A stretch of 64,000 nt of DNA, taken from Primulina eburnea (Eukaryota > Streptophyta > Magnoliopsida > Lamiales > Gesneriaceae). Positions 1-13,640 of this stretch are shown one piece after another. How positions within the stretch are numbered: the first letter of the stretch is position 1; each line of letters begins with the position of its first letter. Under the pieces are notes generated by a model. The model was not told the origin of the DNA. It saw nothing but the letters and a program-made list of their open reading frames with translations, and searched no databases. Made by a program: the position numbers and the translations under genes. The stretch is taken from contig NC_133103.1 of assembly GCF_022965805.1 (NCBI RefSeq), positions 46,022,047 to 46,086,046 on the forward strand, given 5' to 3'.

Positions 1-2268
1 ATTATCATCTAAACCTAAACCTAATTATTTTGCATAGCCGACACTCCCATTCAGAACCTCTCACCCTCGGTTTCAGACCCAGCAGCCGAAAGCTTGAGTT
101 GTTGGTTTGTTTTGCAAAGAAAACTTCTCCCGGATCTCCTCCCACGCTCTGGTTCTACAAACTCATCAGGCATGCTTGTTATTTTGTTTCTGCATCATGA
201 ACATCCATATTAATGTTGTGTGTGCATATCTTCAGGAAATCATCCGATATAATTAGGGACTCGAGAGATCCTTCGGTTTTGCACTATATTATTACATTTC
301 TGTGTGGTGTTGCTCACGGTTTCTTTGATCTGTGCGAAGGGCTGCCAGTAGTTGATGCTAAGGGGCTGTTCTTGGTGGTAAGTTGGAGTTATGAGATTGT
401 TAGGAGGGCTGGTGGTGATTTTGGTGACAGCCGAGAGAGGGGTATTGATCATCGGGTGGCTCATCTTGGGTGCTAGCGTTGGGTGCTGTGTTGTAAACTG
501 CATGGGGATGATTGGGTGGTCAAGGTAGGTTCTTTAGGGTCTATTCTAGGGCTATGGTTGGTGAGTTCAGGGCTGGTCTAGTAGGAAGAGGTAGAAACGT
601 GAGATATGAGGAAGAATAATGCAAAGAGTGGCATAAAAAGGTAGAGCCGGGAACTTTGGGACAACTCCTGGAATTTATCAGCAGCTTTGTGGGGTTAGTT
701 TAGGAGGCTAAATAAGGTCTTAATGGTGGCCCTTAAATGATGGACACGTGATGGGTGATAGGAGTGGACCGAATGATTTAAGGGATTGTGATGTGTTGGG
801 ATATGAGTTTGCAAGAGGGGCCGAGAGCTTTGATGGTATGGTGAGGATTTCAGCCGTGAGTTAGGGGCATAATGATATTGGTTTAGGAGTATTATAATGT
901 TTGTAAATTATGGCAAAAAGTTGGGAAAGCTTTAGTTAATTTTTGGTTCGATTCGGGATAAAACCGGGACTCCGGTCCAAGTTTTAAAACGAATCGGTTA
1001 AGTTGAAAATTGGGCTCGAATTTAAGTCTAGGAATACTTTTAAAAATGTTTTGAGACATTTTAGGGAGTTTGGTAAGTTTCGGGTCAATTTTAGAGGTCC
1101 AGGGTTGAAACGATAATATTTGGGTTTCCAGGGGCAAAATGATCATTTTGCACCCGGGGAGAGATTTTGGTCCTAGCAGCGCCCTGAGCACAAATCATGA
1201 TATTTTTAAATGTTCATGCATCACGTTTACGATTTTTACGCTATTATAATAATTATGGTGCATGCTTAATTTAAAGGAATTAAGTGAGGAAGAGAAGAGC
1301 ACTCCGTCTCCGCCGCGCCGCGTCGTTATTTTGTTTGTTTTCTGTCAAAACAAACCAAGGCATGTTTATATCTCCTTTGACTCTTCAATCAAGTCATATA
1401 GATATTTTTTTAAATTATCGCAAGTAAACGATTTTAATACATGAGATTGAAATTTTTCAGATTTGATGATGCCATTTAATTATATTACGTGCATAAAAAT
1501 TTAAAATGTTCATTTTTGAGATTTATGCGATATTGCTTGTGGCCGTAGCACTATCATGGGAGACTTTGTAAATCCGGTCGCCAGTTACCGGTCAGTTTCA
1601 GTTTGTACCACCCAGTATACTGTGGCATTTTGTCTGATCAGACGAGCATATTTAAATCCGATCGCCAGTTATCGGTCCGGTCGCTAGTCACCGGTCATTT
1701 TGCAGTTTATATTAGTGCAGTGGCCACTTGCAGATACCATAATCTCACCAGAAAATTATTACTTGATATTTATGACAGAGCTCGATGGAGCAACCATTTT
1801 TACTACGATGTTCAGTTTAGTTATGCACGTATTATAATTGTTTATGGCGAAGTATTTTCACTTTATGACTCCTGATACGACATCTTATCCCATTCAAATT
1901 TTACTATATTATTTACTTGTTATTTACGATATATGCATGCTGAGTCTTTAGACTCACTAGACTTGATTGATGCAGGTACTGCTGATGTCGTGGCTGAGGG
2001 CGGGGACCAGTGAGCTAGCTTGGTCGGCAGTAGTGGGACCCGAGGACCTCATTTTCAGCACTTACGATTCTTATGCTCAAACATTTTACCTCTTGTTGAA
2101 TTATTTTAAATTGTTACTTTGTAAACATTAAATTCTTCCGCTGCTATTTTTAAACATTAAACATTATTTAACAGTTTATTTTATGAGGTTGATACTTCAT
2201 TTAGTTTAAAAGAAAATTTTAAATTTTTTTCGCAAAAATTTTCAAGCACGAATTTTCGGGCCTTTACA
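1..2268 (+). repeat. LTR 1 of the array (5' truncated by window)
   Basis: These are the last 2,268 bases of a 2,913-bp LTR. The missing 645 bases lie left of the window. It ends in GCCTTTACA, directly before the primer site. Small reading frames in it (for example at 213-476 and 892-1191) recur in every copy and match no protein family I recognise. Confidence 0.9.
1574..1694 (+). repeat. Three short hairpins in the array LTR
   Basis: Three related 18-base units at 1574-1591, 1658-1675 and 1677-1694 each pair a 5-base stem around an 8-base loop. Stems are CCGGT/ACCGG, CCGAT/ATCGG and CCGGT/ACCGG, so the middle unit changes both sides of the stem together. The set recurs in LTRs 2, 3 and 4 at plus 5,686, 11,372 and 17,058. 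Confidence 0.6.
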
Positions 2269-2270
2269 GT

Positions 2271-2283
2271 TGGTATCAGAGCC
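2271..2283 (+). other. Primer binding site (tRNA-iMet type)
   Basis: TGGTATCAGAGCC begins two bases after the LTR end. This is the usual complement to the 3' end of plant initiator tRNA-Met. Identical sites lie at 7957-7969 and 13643-13655. The fourth LTR has none because the array stops at its last base. Confidence 0.9.
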
Positions 2284-2511
2284 TATGTTCTTGTAAAGGG
2301 TTACACTACTACTGACCACGAGAAGCTCACGAAGCCACGTCTTTGGTCTGTAAGTTTTACATTTCATCATTTTATTTAAAGCATGAATTATTTTGACAGC
2401 ATGCTTCCATGAAATGTTTTACATTCAGATTCTTTAATTATTTCAGTGTTTATTTAAAGTAAATTATGGAATTATGCATGTTGGTTACGTTTGAGTTATG
2501 TATGGAACAGT

Positions 2512-2646
2512 ATGCATCCTAGACGCATCCTTGATCGCACGAGAGATGATGAGCGCCGTCATGAGGACGGTGAGCATCAGAGGCAGGAGGGAAATGCACC
2601 TCCACACCCACCGGACATAAATAAGAATTTCGCTATTGGGCATTAG
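2512..2646 (+). pseudogene. Vestigial gag N-terminus, copy 1
   Basis: A 44-codon frame opens with MHPRR and is rich in Arg, Asp, Glu and His, then stops. Chromovirus gag proteins often start with a similar short Pro-Arg-rich segment at this distance from the primer site (compare MPPRR at 62157 on the minus strand). No gag core follows. It is read as a truncated relic; function is unlikely. Confidence 0.45.
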
Positions 2647-5027
2647 GAGAGGTCGTAAATTATTTGACTATATTAATTTTTGGGTTAGTAGTACTGATGT
2701 TCTACTTATGGGCCATAAGTTAAACTTAAAAATTATGAATGTTTTTGAGACTTGTAGAATTTCTAAGAAATTATTAATGGTTCTTGGTTGCTAGTCGAGT
2801 AAATTTTTGAGGATTTCATATAAGCAATAGCGATTCGAAGACTACGACAATCTGTAGGATTATAAATGTACAATTTGAGGATTTTAAGTACATATGGAAA
2901 TGTAAGATTAATTATGAGAATTTATTTAGGATGCATGCTCTACATAGTTGGGTTTAAGGATTTAATTGCAGGAATTGAGAATTTTAAGGACCTAATTGTA
3001 ATAACCAATTATTTGAGGACTTAGGTTCAAAAATAAAATTCTAAGGGACTATTTTCGAATTTACCAAATTTTGGGATTGAATTTATAGTTCGAGAATCTA
3101 AAAGTTTAATGAGGTAAAGATGAAAAATTTTATGGGGACAATGTTGCAGATTTCGAAGGGTTGTAGGGTCAAAATGTAAATTTGGAGAACTGTAAGGGTC
3201 ATATTGTAATTTTCAAAATTTTAAGGATTTAATGCGAACTTTTGAGAAACACTTGGGATTTTAAGTATTTATAGAAATGTAAGACGTGTTATGGGAATTA
3301 ATTTTGGGTTTAATAAACTTAAGACTATTGAACCTTATGATATGGGAAATCTATAAAATGAAATTGGGAATACTGAGGACTCATGAGTAATTGTGGAATT
3401 TTCGAGATTTAAAAAAAAAGGATGATATTCGAGGAATGTAAGAATTAATTCTACAATTTTAAGAAACTTGAGAACTTATTTAGTAGTAAGTGAGAATTGA
3501 ACGGTTTAAATGATAGGAATTTTCGGTTATTTATGCGCGAAGAAAATGTAGAATATTTAGATATTTGGGTTATAATGTTATAATGAATAGTAACTAAGGA
3601 CATCGTAGGATGAATCAATCTTAGGCGTGAAAAATTTAAGCGTTAGTAAGATAATGTTGTGGCAAATTAAGAATTTAAAGTGACGACGATTTAAGGTAAA
3701 TTTGATCGGTTAGTTAAGTTATAAGGATAAACATTGAGTTGGTAAATTTTTGGGAACATAAGTTTGGTGTGTCACAAGTTTTAGTCATGATCTTAACAGT
3801 TAAGATTATACCTTGTGAGAATTTAAAATTTTTAAAAAAATTGGGTACGATGATGGTTAGTTTAATTGGTAGACGCACTAAGAGGTGAGGTAGACACCTT
3901 GTCTTGAGAAATTTTGGAAGTCATTAACAAACTTGGGACTAAACGGATATGTGTGTTGGGATTATTTTATTCAAAGCTATTTGGATTAGGTAATTTTGAA
4001 TTTCAAATTTATGGGATATTTGTTCATACGAAAATTTTGAGTGAAATGAAAACAAAAGAGAATTAGTTGTGTTCAATATAAGTTATCAGTTGATGAATAT
4101 TAAGATTTTTTCTTCAAGTAAGAAATCTAAAAGCTTGATATGGGGATTCTAGAAATCTATGGGTTATAAGTGAAGTTGATTTATTAAAGTTAGCCCATCA
4201 TTATAATAGGAGAACTTATTAAGTTTATACGCTAGTATTAAGTGAGCATTAAGGATACGTAAGAATGCGACATTCGTTTCAATGAGGAAAGTCCAAGGGT
4301 CTTAGGTCTCAACTTGATTCTAATTGAAAAGGAAATAGTTTAAGCAGGTAATTGGTGCTAGAATAATTTTATTATTTAGGTGGAAGATCGGTATCGTATA
4401 TTTTGGGTTTTATGGATTAAGACTACTCGAACTTAAGATTTGCAACAAACGTTATATTGGGACGTACTTCTAAATAGTTAGGTTATGTAAGTTGGTGCGG
4501 TAAGATAAAGATTAGATTCAAAGATCTTAATCTAATATTATTATAGGATGAGATAAGGTTTAAACTTTTAAGTGCTTTACTAAGATCTCCTAAGTCGAAC
4601 TGCATGAATGCTAATACTTGGACTTGAAGCTTTAACATATCTTAAGTTCAATAAAGTTAAGAAGGGATGCTGTTAAGAATTCAATATTGGGATATAATAG
4701 GTCAACGAACATCTTGGGTATATTATAAGGAAAGTAAGGCACGTTAAATTTGAACATCCATGCCTAGTATGAGGAATTGCGGGATAAGTCAAAATTCGGG
4801 GCTATCATCGAATAGAACTAAGTCACCATAAGTTGTTTTAAGTTGCGATTGACAAACGAGGATTTTGATAGACAAATTTATTTAGGATTGAGGAGACGTA
4901 AGGACATCTTAATATTTATCTTATCAGAGTAGCGCATCGGAAGCGTGGATTATTAAGATTCTAGAATCAAGAGTCTAAACTTTTTGTTTATCAAGGATAA
5001 GCGAATTTCGAGGACGAAATTTCTTTT

Positions 5028-5040
5028 AAGGGGGGAAGGA
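5028..5040 (+). other. Polypurine tract
   Basis: AAGGGGGGAAGGA sits one base before the TG of the next LTR, where plus-strand DNA synthesis is primed in LTR retrotransposons. Copies lie at 10714-10726 and 16400-16412. Confidence 0.85.
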
Positions 5041-5041
5041 T

Positions 5042-7954
5042 TGTAGAACCCGTAAATCAGACTACATATAAGTCATGCATAATTCTAGTATTTAAAAATT
5101 AAAATGATTTTATTTCATGAGTATTTAAATCCTTTTCTTTAAATTTATTTATTTCATGCAGTAGTTTAGTTGCTACCTTTTCAGTTAAATAAGTGAGGCC
5201 GGACTGGAGATGGAGTATTGAGATAAATTAATAAAGTCATGTTTAATTATTTTATGCATAATTCATGCATGATAGGATTTGCTTCACGAAATTTTAAAAG
5301 TTCGTGCATTAGAATTTTAAGTTGCATTTCACGTTCGAGCGAGGATCAGAGGCCGGAGAATTTTCAGAAAATTATTTTATTACATGATTTGTTTTTATAA
5401 ATTAAGTTAAAGCATTTTTAACTGTATTTTACAAAAAGGAGAATTTTTGGGGTATTTTTACCCGCGTGACTTTATTTTTTAACGGTACGCAAATTTTATC
5501 GAATCGGGAGACTTTTTATTGGTTCGGCTATTATTTTCAAAACATTTTCAACTCGATATATTTTTCGGGAGCGTGTTTGGATTTAATGGGCCTATTCTAA
5601 GCTTATTGGGCTTAATTATCTTTTTAAAACTTTAATTGTTAATTTAAGGCCCATTAATGGAGTGTTAGCTATTTAAATATTGCCTAATTATCATCTAAAC
5701 CTAAACCTAATTATTTTGCATAGCCGACACTCCCATTCAGAACCTCTCACCCTCGGTTTCAGACCCAGCAGCCGAAAGCTTGAGTTGTTGGTTTGTTTTG
5801 CAAAGAAAACTTCTCCCGGATCTCCTCCCACGCTCTGGTTCTACAAACTCATCAGGCATGCTTGTTATTTTGTTTCTGCATCATGAACATCCATATTAAT
5901 GTTGTGTGTGCATATCTTCAGGAAATCATCCGATATAATTAGGGACTCGAGAGATCCTTCGGTTTTGCACTATATTATTACATTTCTGTGTGGTGTTGCT
6001 CACGGTTTCTTTGATCTGTGCGAAGGGCTGCCAGTAGTTGATGCTAAGGGGCTGTTCTTGGTGGTAAGTTGGAGTTATGAGATTGTTAGGAGGGCTGGTG
6101 GTGATTTTGGTGACAGCCGAGAGAGGGGTATTGATCATCGGGTGGCTCATCTTGGGTGCTAGCGTTGGGTGCTGTGTTGTAAACTGCATGGGGATGATTG
6201 GGTGGTCAAGGTAGGTTCTTTAGGGTCTATTCTAGGGCTATGGTTGGTGAGTTCAGGGCTGGTCTAGTAGGAAGAGGTAGAAACGTGAGATATGAGGAAG
6301 AATAATGCAAAGAGTGGCATAAAAAGGTAGAGCCGGGAACTTTGGGACAACTCCTGGAATTTATCAGCAGCTTTGTGGGGTTAGTTTAGGAGGCTAAATA
6401 AGGTCTTAATGGTGGCCCTTAAATGATGGACACGTGATGGGTGATAGGAGTGGACCGAATGATTTAAGGGATTGTGATGTGTTGGGATATGAGTTTGCAA
6501 GAGGGGCCGAGAGCTTTGATGGTATGGTGAGGATTTCAGCCGTGAGTTAGGGGCATAATGATATTGGTTTAGGAGTATTATAATGTTTGTAAATTATGGC
6601 AAAAAGTTGGGAAAGCTTTAGTTAATTTTTGGTTCGATTCGGGATAAAACCGGGACTCCGGTCCAAGTTTTAAAACGAATCGGTTAAGTTGAAAATTGGG
6701 CTCGAATTTAAGTCTAGGAATACTTTTAAAAATGTTTTGAGACATTTTAGGGAGTTTGGTAAGTTTCGGGTCAATTTTAGAGGTCCAGGGTTGAAACGAT
6801 AATATTTGGGTTTCCAGGGGCAAAATGATCATTTTGCACCCGGGGAGAGATTTTGGTCCTAGCAGCGCCCTGAGCACAAATCATGATATTTTTAAATGTT
6901 CATGCATCACGTTTACGATTTTTACGCTATTATAATAATTATGGTGCATGCTTAATTTAAAGGAATTAAGTGAGGAAGAGAAGAGCACTCCGTCTCCGCC
7001 GCGCCGCGTCGTTATTTTGTTTGTTTTCTGTCAAAACAAACCAAGGCATGTTTATATCTCCTTTGACTCTTCAATCAAGTCATATAGATATTTTTTTAAA
7101 TTATCGCAAGTAAACGATTTTAATACATGAGATTGAAATTTTTCAGATTTGATGATGCCATTTAATTATATTACGTGCATAAAAATTTAAAATGTTCATT
7201 TTTGAGATTTATGCGATATTGCTTGTGGCCGTAGCACTATCATGGGAGACTTTGTAAATCCGGTCGCCAGTTACCGGTCAGTTTCAGTTTGTACCACCCA
7301 GTATACTGTGGCATTTTGTCTGATCAGACGAGCATATTTAAATCCGATCGCCAGTTATCGGTCCGGTCGCTAGTCACCGGTCATTTTGCAGTTTATATTA
7401 GTGCAGTGGCCACTTGCAGATACCATAATCTCACCAGAAAATTATTACTTGATATTTATGACAGAGCTCGATGGAGCAACCATTTTTACTACGATGTTCA
7501 GTTTAGTTATGCACGTATTATAATTGTTTATGGCGAAGTATTTTCACTTTATGACTCCTGATACGACATCTTATCCCATTCAAATTTTACTATATTATTT
7601 ACTTGTTATTTACGATATATGCATGCTGAGTCTTTAGACTCACTAGACTTGATTGATGCAGGTACTGCTGATGTCGTGGCTGAGGGCGGGGACCAGTGAG
7701 CTAGCTTGGTCGGCAGTAGTGGGACCCGAGGACCTCATTTTCAGCACTTACGATTCTTATGCTCAAACATTTTACCTCTTGTTGAATTATTTTAAATTGT
7801 TACTTTGTAAACATTAAATTCTTCCGCTGCTATTTTTAAACATTAAACATTATTTAACAGTTTATTTTATGAGGTTGATACTTCATTTAGTTTAAAAGAA
7901 AATTTTAAATTTTTTTCGCAAAAATTTTCAAGCACGAATTTTCGGGCCTTTACA
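5042..7954 (+). repeat. LTR 2 of the array (complete, 2,913 bp)
   Basis: Starts TGTAGAACCC after the purine tract and ends GCCTTTACA before the next primer site. It serves both as 3' LTR of unit 1 and 5' LTR of unit 2. I saw no differences from LTR 1 where I compared them. Confidence 0.92.
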
Positions 7955-10727
7955 GTTGGTATCAGAGCCTATGTTCTTGTAAAGGGTTACACTACTACTG
8001 ACCACGAGAAGCTCACGAAGCCACGTCTTTGGTCTGTAAGTTTTACATTTCATCATTTTATTTAAAGCATGAATTATTTTGACAGCATGCTTCCATGAAA
8101 TGTTTTACATTCAGATTCTTTAATTATTTCAGTGTTTATTTAAAGTAAATTATGGAATTATGCATGTTGGTTACGTTTGAGTTATGTATGGAACAGTATG
8201 CATCCTAGACGCATCCTTGATCGCACGAGAGATGATGAGCGCCGTCATGAGGACGGTGAGCATCAGAGGCAGGAGGGAAATGCACCTCCACACCCACCGG
8301 ACATAAATAAGAATTTCGCTATTGGGCATTAGGAGAGGTCGTAAATTATTTGACTATATTAATTTTTGGGTTAGTAGTACTGATGTTCTACTTATGGGCC
8401 ATAAGTTAAACTTAAAAATTATGAATGTTTTTGAGACTTGTAGAATTTCTAAGAAATTATTAATGGTTCTTGGTTGCTAGTCGAGTAAATTTTTGAGGAT
8501 TTCATATAAGCAATAGCGATTCGAAGACTACGACAATCTGTAGGATTATAAATGTACAATTTGAGGATTTTAAGTACATATGGAAATGTAAGATTAATTA
8601 TGAGAATTTATTTAGGATGCATGCTCTACATAGTTGGGTTTAAGGATTTAATTGCAGGAATTGAGAATTTTAAGGACCTAATTGTAATAACCAATTATTT
8701 GAGGACTTAGGTTCAAAAATAAAATTCTAAGGGACTATTTTCGAATTTACCAAATTTTGGGATTGAATTTATAGTTCGAGAATCTAAAAGTTTAATGAGG
8801 TAAAGATGAAAAATTTTATGGGGACAATGTTGCAGATTTCGAAGGGTTGTAGGGTCAAAATGTAAATTTGGAGAACTGTAAGGGTCATATTGTAATTTTC
8901 AAAATTTTAAGGATTTAATGCGAACTTTTGAGAAACACTTGGGATTTTAAGTATTTATAGAAATGTAAGACGTGTTATGGGAATTAATTTTGGGTTTAAT
9001 AAACTTAAGACTATTGAACCTTATGATATGGGAAATCTATAAAATGAAATTGGGAATACTGAGGACTCATGAGTAATTGTGGAATTTTCGAGATTTAAAA
9101 AAAAAGGATGATATTCGAGGAATGTAAGAATTAATTCTACAATTTTAAGAAACTTGAGAACTTATTTAGTAGTAAGTGAGAATTGAACGGTTTAAATGAT
9201 AGGAATTTTCGGTTATTTATGCGCGAAGAAAATGTAGAATATTTAGATATTTGGGTTATAATGTTATAATGAATAGTAACTAAGGACATCGTAGGATGAA
9301 TCAATCTTAGGCGTGAAAAATTTAAGCGTTAGTAAGATAATGTTGTGGCAAATTAAGAATTTAAAGTGACGACGATTTAAGGTAAATTTGATCGGTTAGT
9401 TAAGTTATAAGGATAAACATTGAGTTGGTAAATTTTTGGGAACATAAGTTTGGTGTGTCACAAGTTTTAGTCATGATCTTAACAGTTAAGATTATACCTT
9501 GTGAGAATTTAAAATTTTTAAAAAAATTGGGTACGATGATGGTTAGTTTAATTGGTAGACGCACTAAGAGGTGAGGTAGACACCTTGTCTTGAGAAATTT
9601 TGGAAGTCATTAACAAACTTGGGACTAAACGGATATGTGTGTTGGGATTATTTTATTCAAAGCTATTTGGATTAGGTAATTTTGAATTTCAAATTTATGG
9701 GATATTTGTTCATACGAAAATTTTGAGTGAAATGAAAACAAAAGAGAATTAGTTGTGTTCAATATAAGTTATCAGTTGATGAATATTAAGATTTTTTCTT
9801 CAAGTAAGAAATCTAAAAGCTTGATATGGGGATTCTAGAAATCTATGGGTTATAAGTGAAGTTGATTTATTAAAGTTAGCCCATCATTATAATAGGAGAA
9901 CTTATTAAGTTTATACGCTAGTATTAAGTGAGCATTAAGGATACGTAAGAATGCGACATTCGTTTCAATGAGGAAAGTCCAAGGGTCTTAGGTCTCAACT
10001 TGATTCTAATTGAAAAGGAAATAGTTTAAGCAGGTAATTGGTGCTAGAATAATTTTATTATTTAGGTGGAAGATCGGTATCGTATATTTTGGGTTTTATG
10101 GATTAAGACTACTCGAACTTAAGATTTGCAACAAACGTTATATTGGGACGTACTTCTAAATAGTTAGGTTATGTAAGTTGGTGCGGTAAGATAAAGATTA
10201 GATTCAAAGATCTTAATCTAATATTATTATAGGATGAGATAAGGTTTAAACTTTTAAGTGCTTTACTAAGATCTCCTAAGTCGAACTGCATGAATGCTAA
10301 TACTTGGACTTGAAGCTTTAACATATCTTAAGTTCAATAAAGTTAAGAAGGGATGCTGTTAAGAATTCAATATTGGGATATAATAGGTCAACGAACATCT
10401 TGGGTATATTATAAGGAAAGTAAGGCACGTTAAATTTGAACATCCATGCCTAGTATGAGGAATTGCGGGATAAGTCAAAATTCGGGGCTATCATCGAATA
10501 GAACTAAGTCACCATAAGTTGTTTTAAGTTGCGATTGACAAACGAGGATTTTGATAGACAAATTTATTTAGGATTGAGGAGACGTAAGGACATCTTAATA
10601 TTTATCTTATCAGAGTAGCGCATCGGAAGCGTGGATTATTAAGATTCTAGAATCAAGAGTCTAAACTTTTTGTTTATCAAGGATAAGCGAATTTCGAGGA
10701 CGAAATTTCTTTTAAGGGGGGAAGGAT
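7955..10727 (+). other. Internal region 2 of the array (non-coding)
   Basis: Second copy of the 2,773-bp interior, with the same primer site, gag relic and purine tract. No coding potential beyond the relic. Confidence 0.88.
8198..8332 (+). pseudogene. Vestigial gag N-terminus, copy 2
   Basis: Identical to the 44-codon relic at 2512-2646, one period later. Confidence 0.45.
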
Positions 10728-13640
10728 TGTAGAACCCGTAAATCAGACTACATATAAGTCATGCATAATTCTAGTATTTAAAAATTAAAATGATTTTATT
10801 TCATGAGTATTTAAATCCTTTTCTTTAAATTTATTTATTTCATGCAGTAGTTTAGTTGCTACCTTTTCAGTTAAATAAGTGAGGCCGGACTGGAGATGGA
10901 GTATTGAGATAAATTAATAAAGTCATGTTTAATTATTTTATGCATAATTCATGCATGATAGGATTTGCTTCACGAAATTTTAAAAGTTCGTGCATTAGAA
11001 TTTTAAGTTGCATTTCACGTTCGAGCGAGGATCAGAGGCCGGAGAATTTTCAGAAAATTATTTTATTACATGATTTGTTTTTATAAATTAAGTTAAAGCA
11101 TTTTTAACTGTATTTTACAAAAAGGAGAATTTTTGGGGTATTTTTACCCGCGTGACTTTATTTTTTAACGGTACGCAAATTTTATCGAATCGGGAGACTT
11201 TTTATTGGTTCGGCTATTATTTTCAAAACATTTTCAACTCGATATATTTTTCGGGAGCGTGTTTGGATTTAATGGGCCTATTCTAAGCTTATTGGGCTTA
11301 ATTATCTTTTTAAAACTTTAATTGTTAATTTAAGGCCCATTAATGGAGTGTTAGCTATTTAAATATTGCCTAATTATCATCTAAACCTAAACCTAATTAT
11401 TTTGCATAGCCGACACTCCCATTCAGAACCTCTCACCCTCGGTTTCAGACCCAGCAGCCGAAAGCTTGAGTTGTTGGTTTGTTTTGCAAAGAAAACTTCT
11501 CCCGGATCTCCTCCCACGCTCTGGTTCTACAAACTCATCAGGCATGCTTGTTATTTTGTTTCTGCATCATGAACATCCATATTAATGTTGTGTGTGCATA
11601 TCTTCAGGAAATCATCCGATATAATTAGGGACTCGAGAGATCCTTCGGTTTTGCACTATATTATTACATTTCTGTGTGGTGTTGCTCACGGTTTCTTTGA
11701 TCTGTGCGAAGGGCTGCCAGTAGTTGATGCTAAGGGGCTGTTCTTGGTGGTAAGTTGGAGTTATGAGATTGTTAGGAGGGCTGGTGGTGATTTTGGTGAT
11801 AGCCGAGAGAGGGGTATTGATCATCGGGTGGCTCATCTTGGGTGCTAGCGTTGGGTGCTGTGTTGTAAACTGCATGGGGATGATTGGGTGGTCAAGGTAG
11901 GTTCTTTAGGGTCTATTCTAGGGCTATGGTTGGTGAGTTCAGGGCTGGTCTAGTAGGAAGAGGTAGAAACGTGAGATATGAGGAAGAATAATGCAAAGAG
12001 TGGCATAAAAAGGTAGAGCCGGGAACTTTGGGACAACTCCTGGAATTTATCAGCAGCTTTGTGGGGTTAGTTTAGGAGGCTAAATAAGGTCTTAATGGTG
12101 GCCCTTAAATGATGGACACGTGATGGGTGATAGGAGTGGACCGAATGATTTAAGGGATTGTGATGTGTTGGGATATGAGTTTGCAAGAGGGGCCGAGAGC
12201 TTTGATGGTATGGTGAGGATTTCAGCCGTGAGTTAGGGGCATAATGATATTGGTTTAGGAGTATTATAATGTTTGTAAATTATGGCAAAAAGTTGGGAAA
12301 GCTTTAGTTAATTTTTGGTTCGATTCGGGATAAAACCGGGACTCCGGTCCAAGTTTTAAAACGAATCGGTTAAGTTGAAAATTGGGCTCGAATTTAAGTC
12401 TAGGAATACTTTTAAAAATGTTTTGAGACATTTTAGGGAGTTTGGTAAGTTTCGGGTCAATTTTAGAGGTCCAGGGTTGAAACGATAATATTTGGGTTTC
12501 CAGGGGCAAAATGATCATTTTGCACCCGGGGAGAGATTTTGGTCCTAGCAGCGCCCTGAGCACAAATCATGATATTTTTAAATGTTCATGCATCACGTTT
12601 ACGATTTTTACGCTATTATAATAATTATGGTGCATGCTTAATTTAAAGGAATTAAGTGAGGAAGAGAAGAGCACTCCGTCTCCGCCGCGCCGCGTCGTTA
12701 TTTTGTTTGTTTTCTGTCAAAACAAACCAAGGCATGTTTATATCTCCTTTGACTCTTCAATCAAGTCATATAGATATTTTTTTAAATTATCGCAAGTAAA
12801 CGATTTTAATACATGAGATTGAAATTTTTCAGATTTGATGATGCCATTTAATTATATTACGTGCATAAAAATTTAAAATGTTCATTTTTGAGATTTATGC
12901 GATATTGCTTGTGGCCGTAGCACTATCATGGGAGACTTTGTAAATCCGGTCGCCAGTTACCGGTCAGTTTCAGTTTGTACCACCCAGTATACTGTGGCAT
13001 TTTGTCTGATCAGACGAGCATATTTAAATCCGATCGCCAGTTATCGGTCCGGTCGCTAGTCACCGGTCATTTTGCAGTTTATATTAGTGCAGTGGCCACT
13101 TGCAGATACCATAATCTCACCAGAAAATTATTACTTGATATTTATGACAGAGCTCGATGGAGCAACCATTTTTACTACGATGTTCAGTTTAGTTATGCAC
13201 GTATTATAATTGTTTATGGCGAAGTATTTTCACTTTATGACTCCTGATACGACATCTTATCCCATTCAAATTTTACTATATTATTTACTTGTTATTTACG
13301 ATATATGCATGCTGAGTCTTTAGACTCACTAGACTTGATTGATGCAGGTACTGCTGATGTCGTGGCTGAGGGCGGGGACCAGTGAGCTAGCTTGGTCGGC
13401 AGTAGTGGGACCCGAGGACCTCATTTTCAGCACTTACGATTCTTATGCTCAAACATTTTACCTCTTGTTGAATTATTTTAAATTGTTACTTTGTAAACAT
13501 TAAATTCTTCCGCTGCTATTTTTAAACATTAAACATTATTTAACAGTTTATTTTATGAGGTTGATACTTCATTTAGTTTAAAAGAAAATTTTAAATTTTT
13601 TTCGCAAAAATTTTCAAGCACGAATTTTCGGGCCTTTACA
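10728..13640 (+). repeat. LTR 3 of the array (complete, 2,913 bp)
   Basis: Same ends as LTR 2. It carries a private T at 11800 where the other copies have C (first seen at 428), which changes one residue in an overlapping non-genic frame. Confidence 0.92.

Larger units (their letters stand above)
2269..5041 (+). other. Internal region 1 of the array (non-coding)
   Basis: This lies between two LTRs, from primer site to purine tract. Apart from a 44-codon gag-like start (2512-2646), I see no protease, reverse transcriptase or integrase in any frame. Much of it is AT-rich and made of loose variants of phrases such as AAGGATTTAATTG and GGGTCAAAATGTAAATT. It ends with a block typical of the 3' coding end of chromoviruses (about 5002-5030), but no open frame leads into it. 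Confidence 0.85.

Noticed and set aside
7..23. AAACCTAAACCTAA at the window start looked like a telomere repeat
   Set aside because: It lacks the third C of CCCTAAA, is under three units long and recurs in each copy of the LTR, so it is ordinary LTR sequence.
213..1875. Small open frames of 60-99 codons repeated in every array unit
   Set aside because: They lie inside LTRs, overlap on both strands and match no family. Their conservation only reflects the recent copying of the unit.
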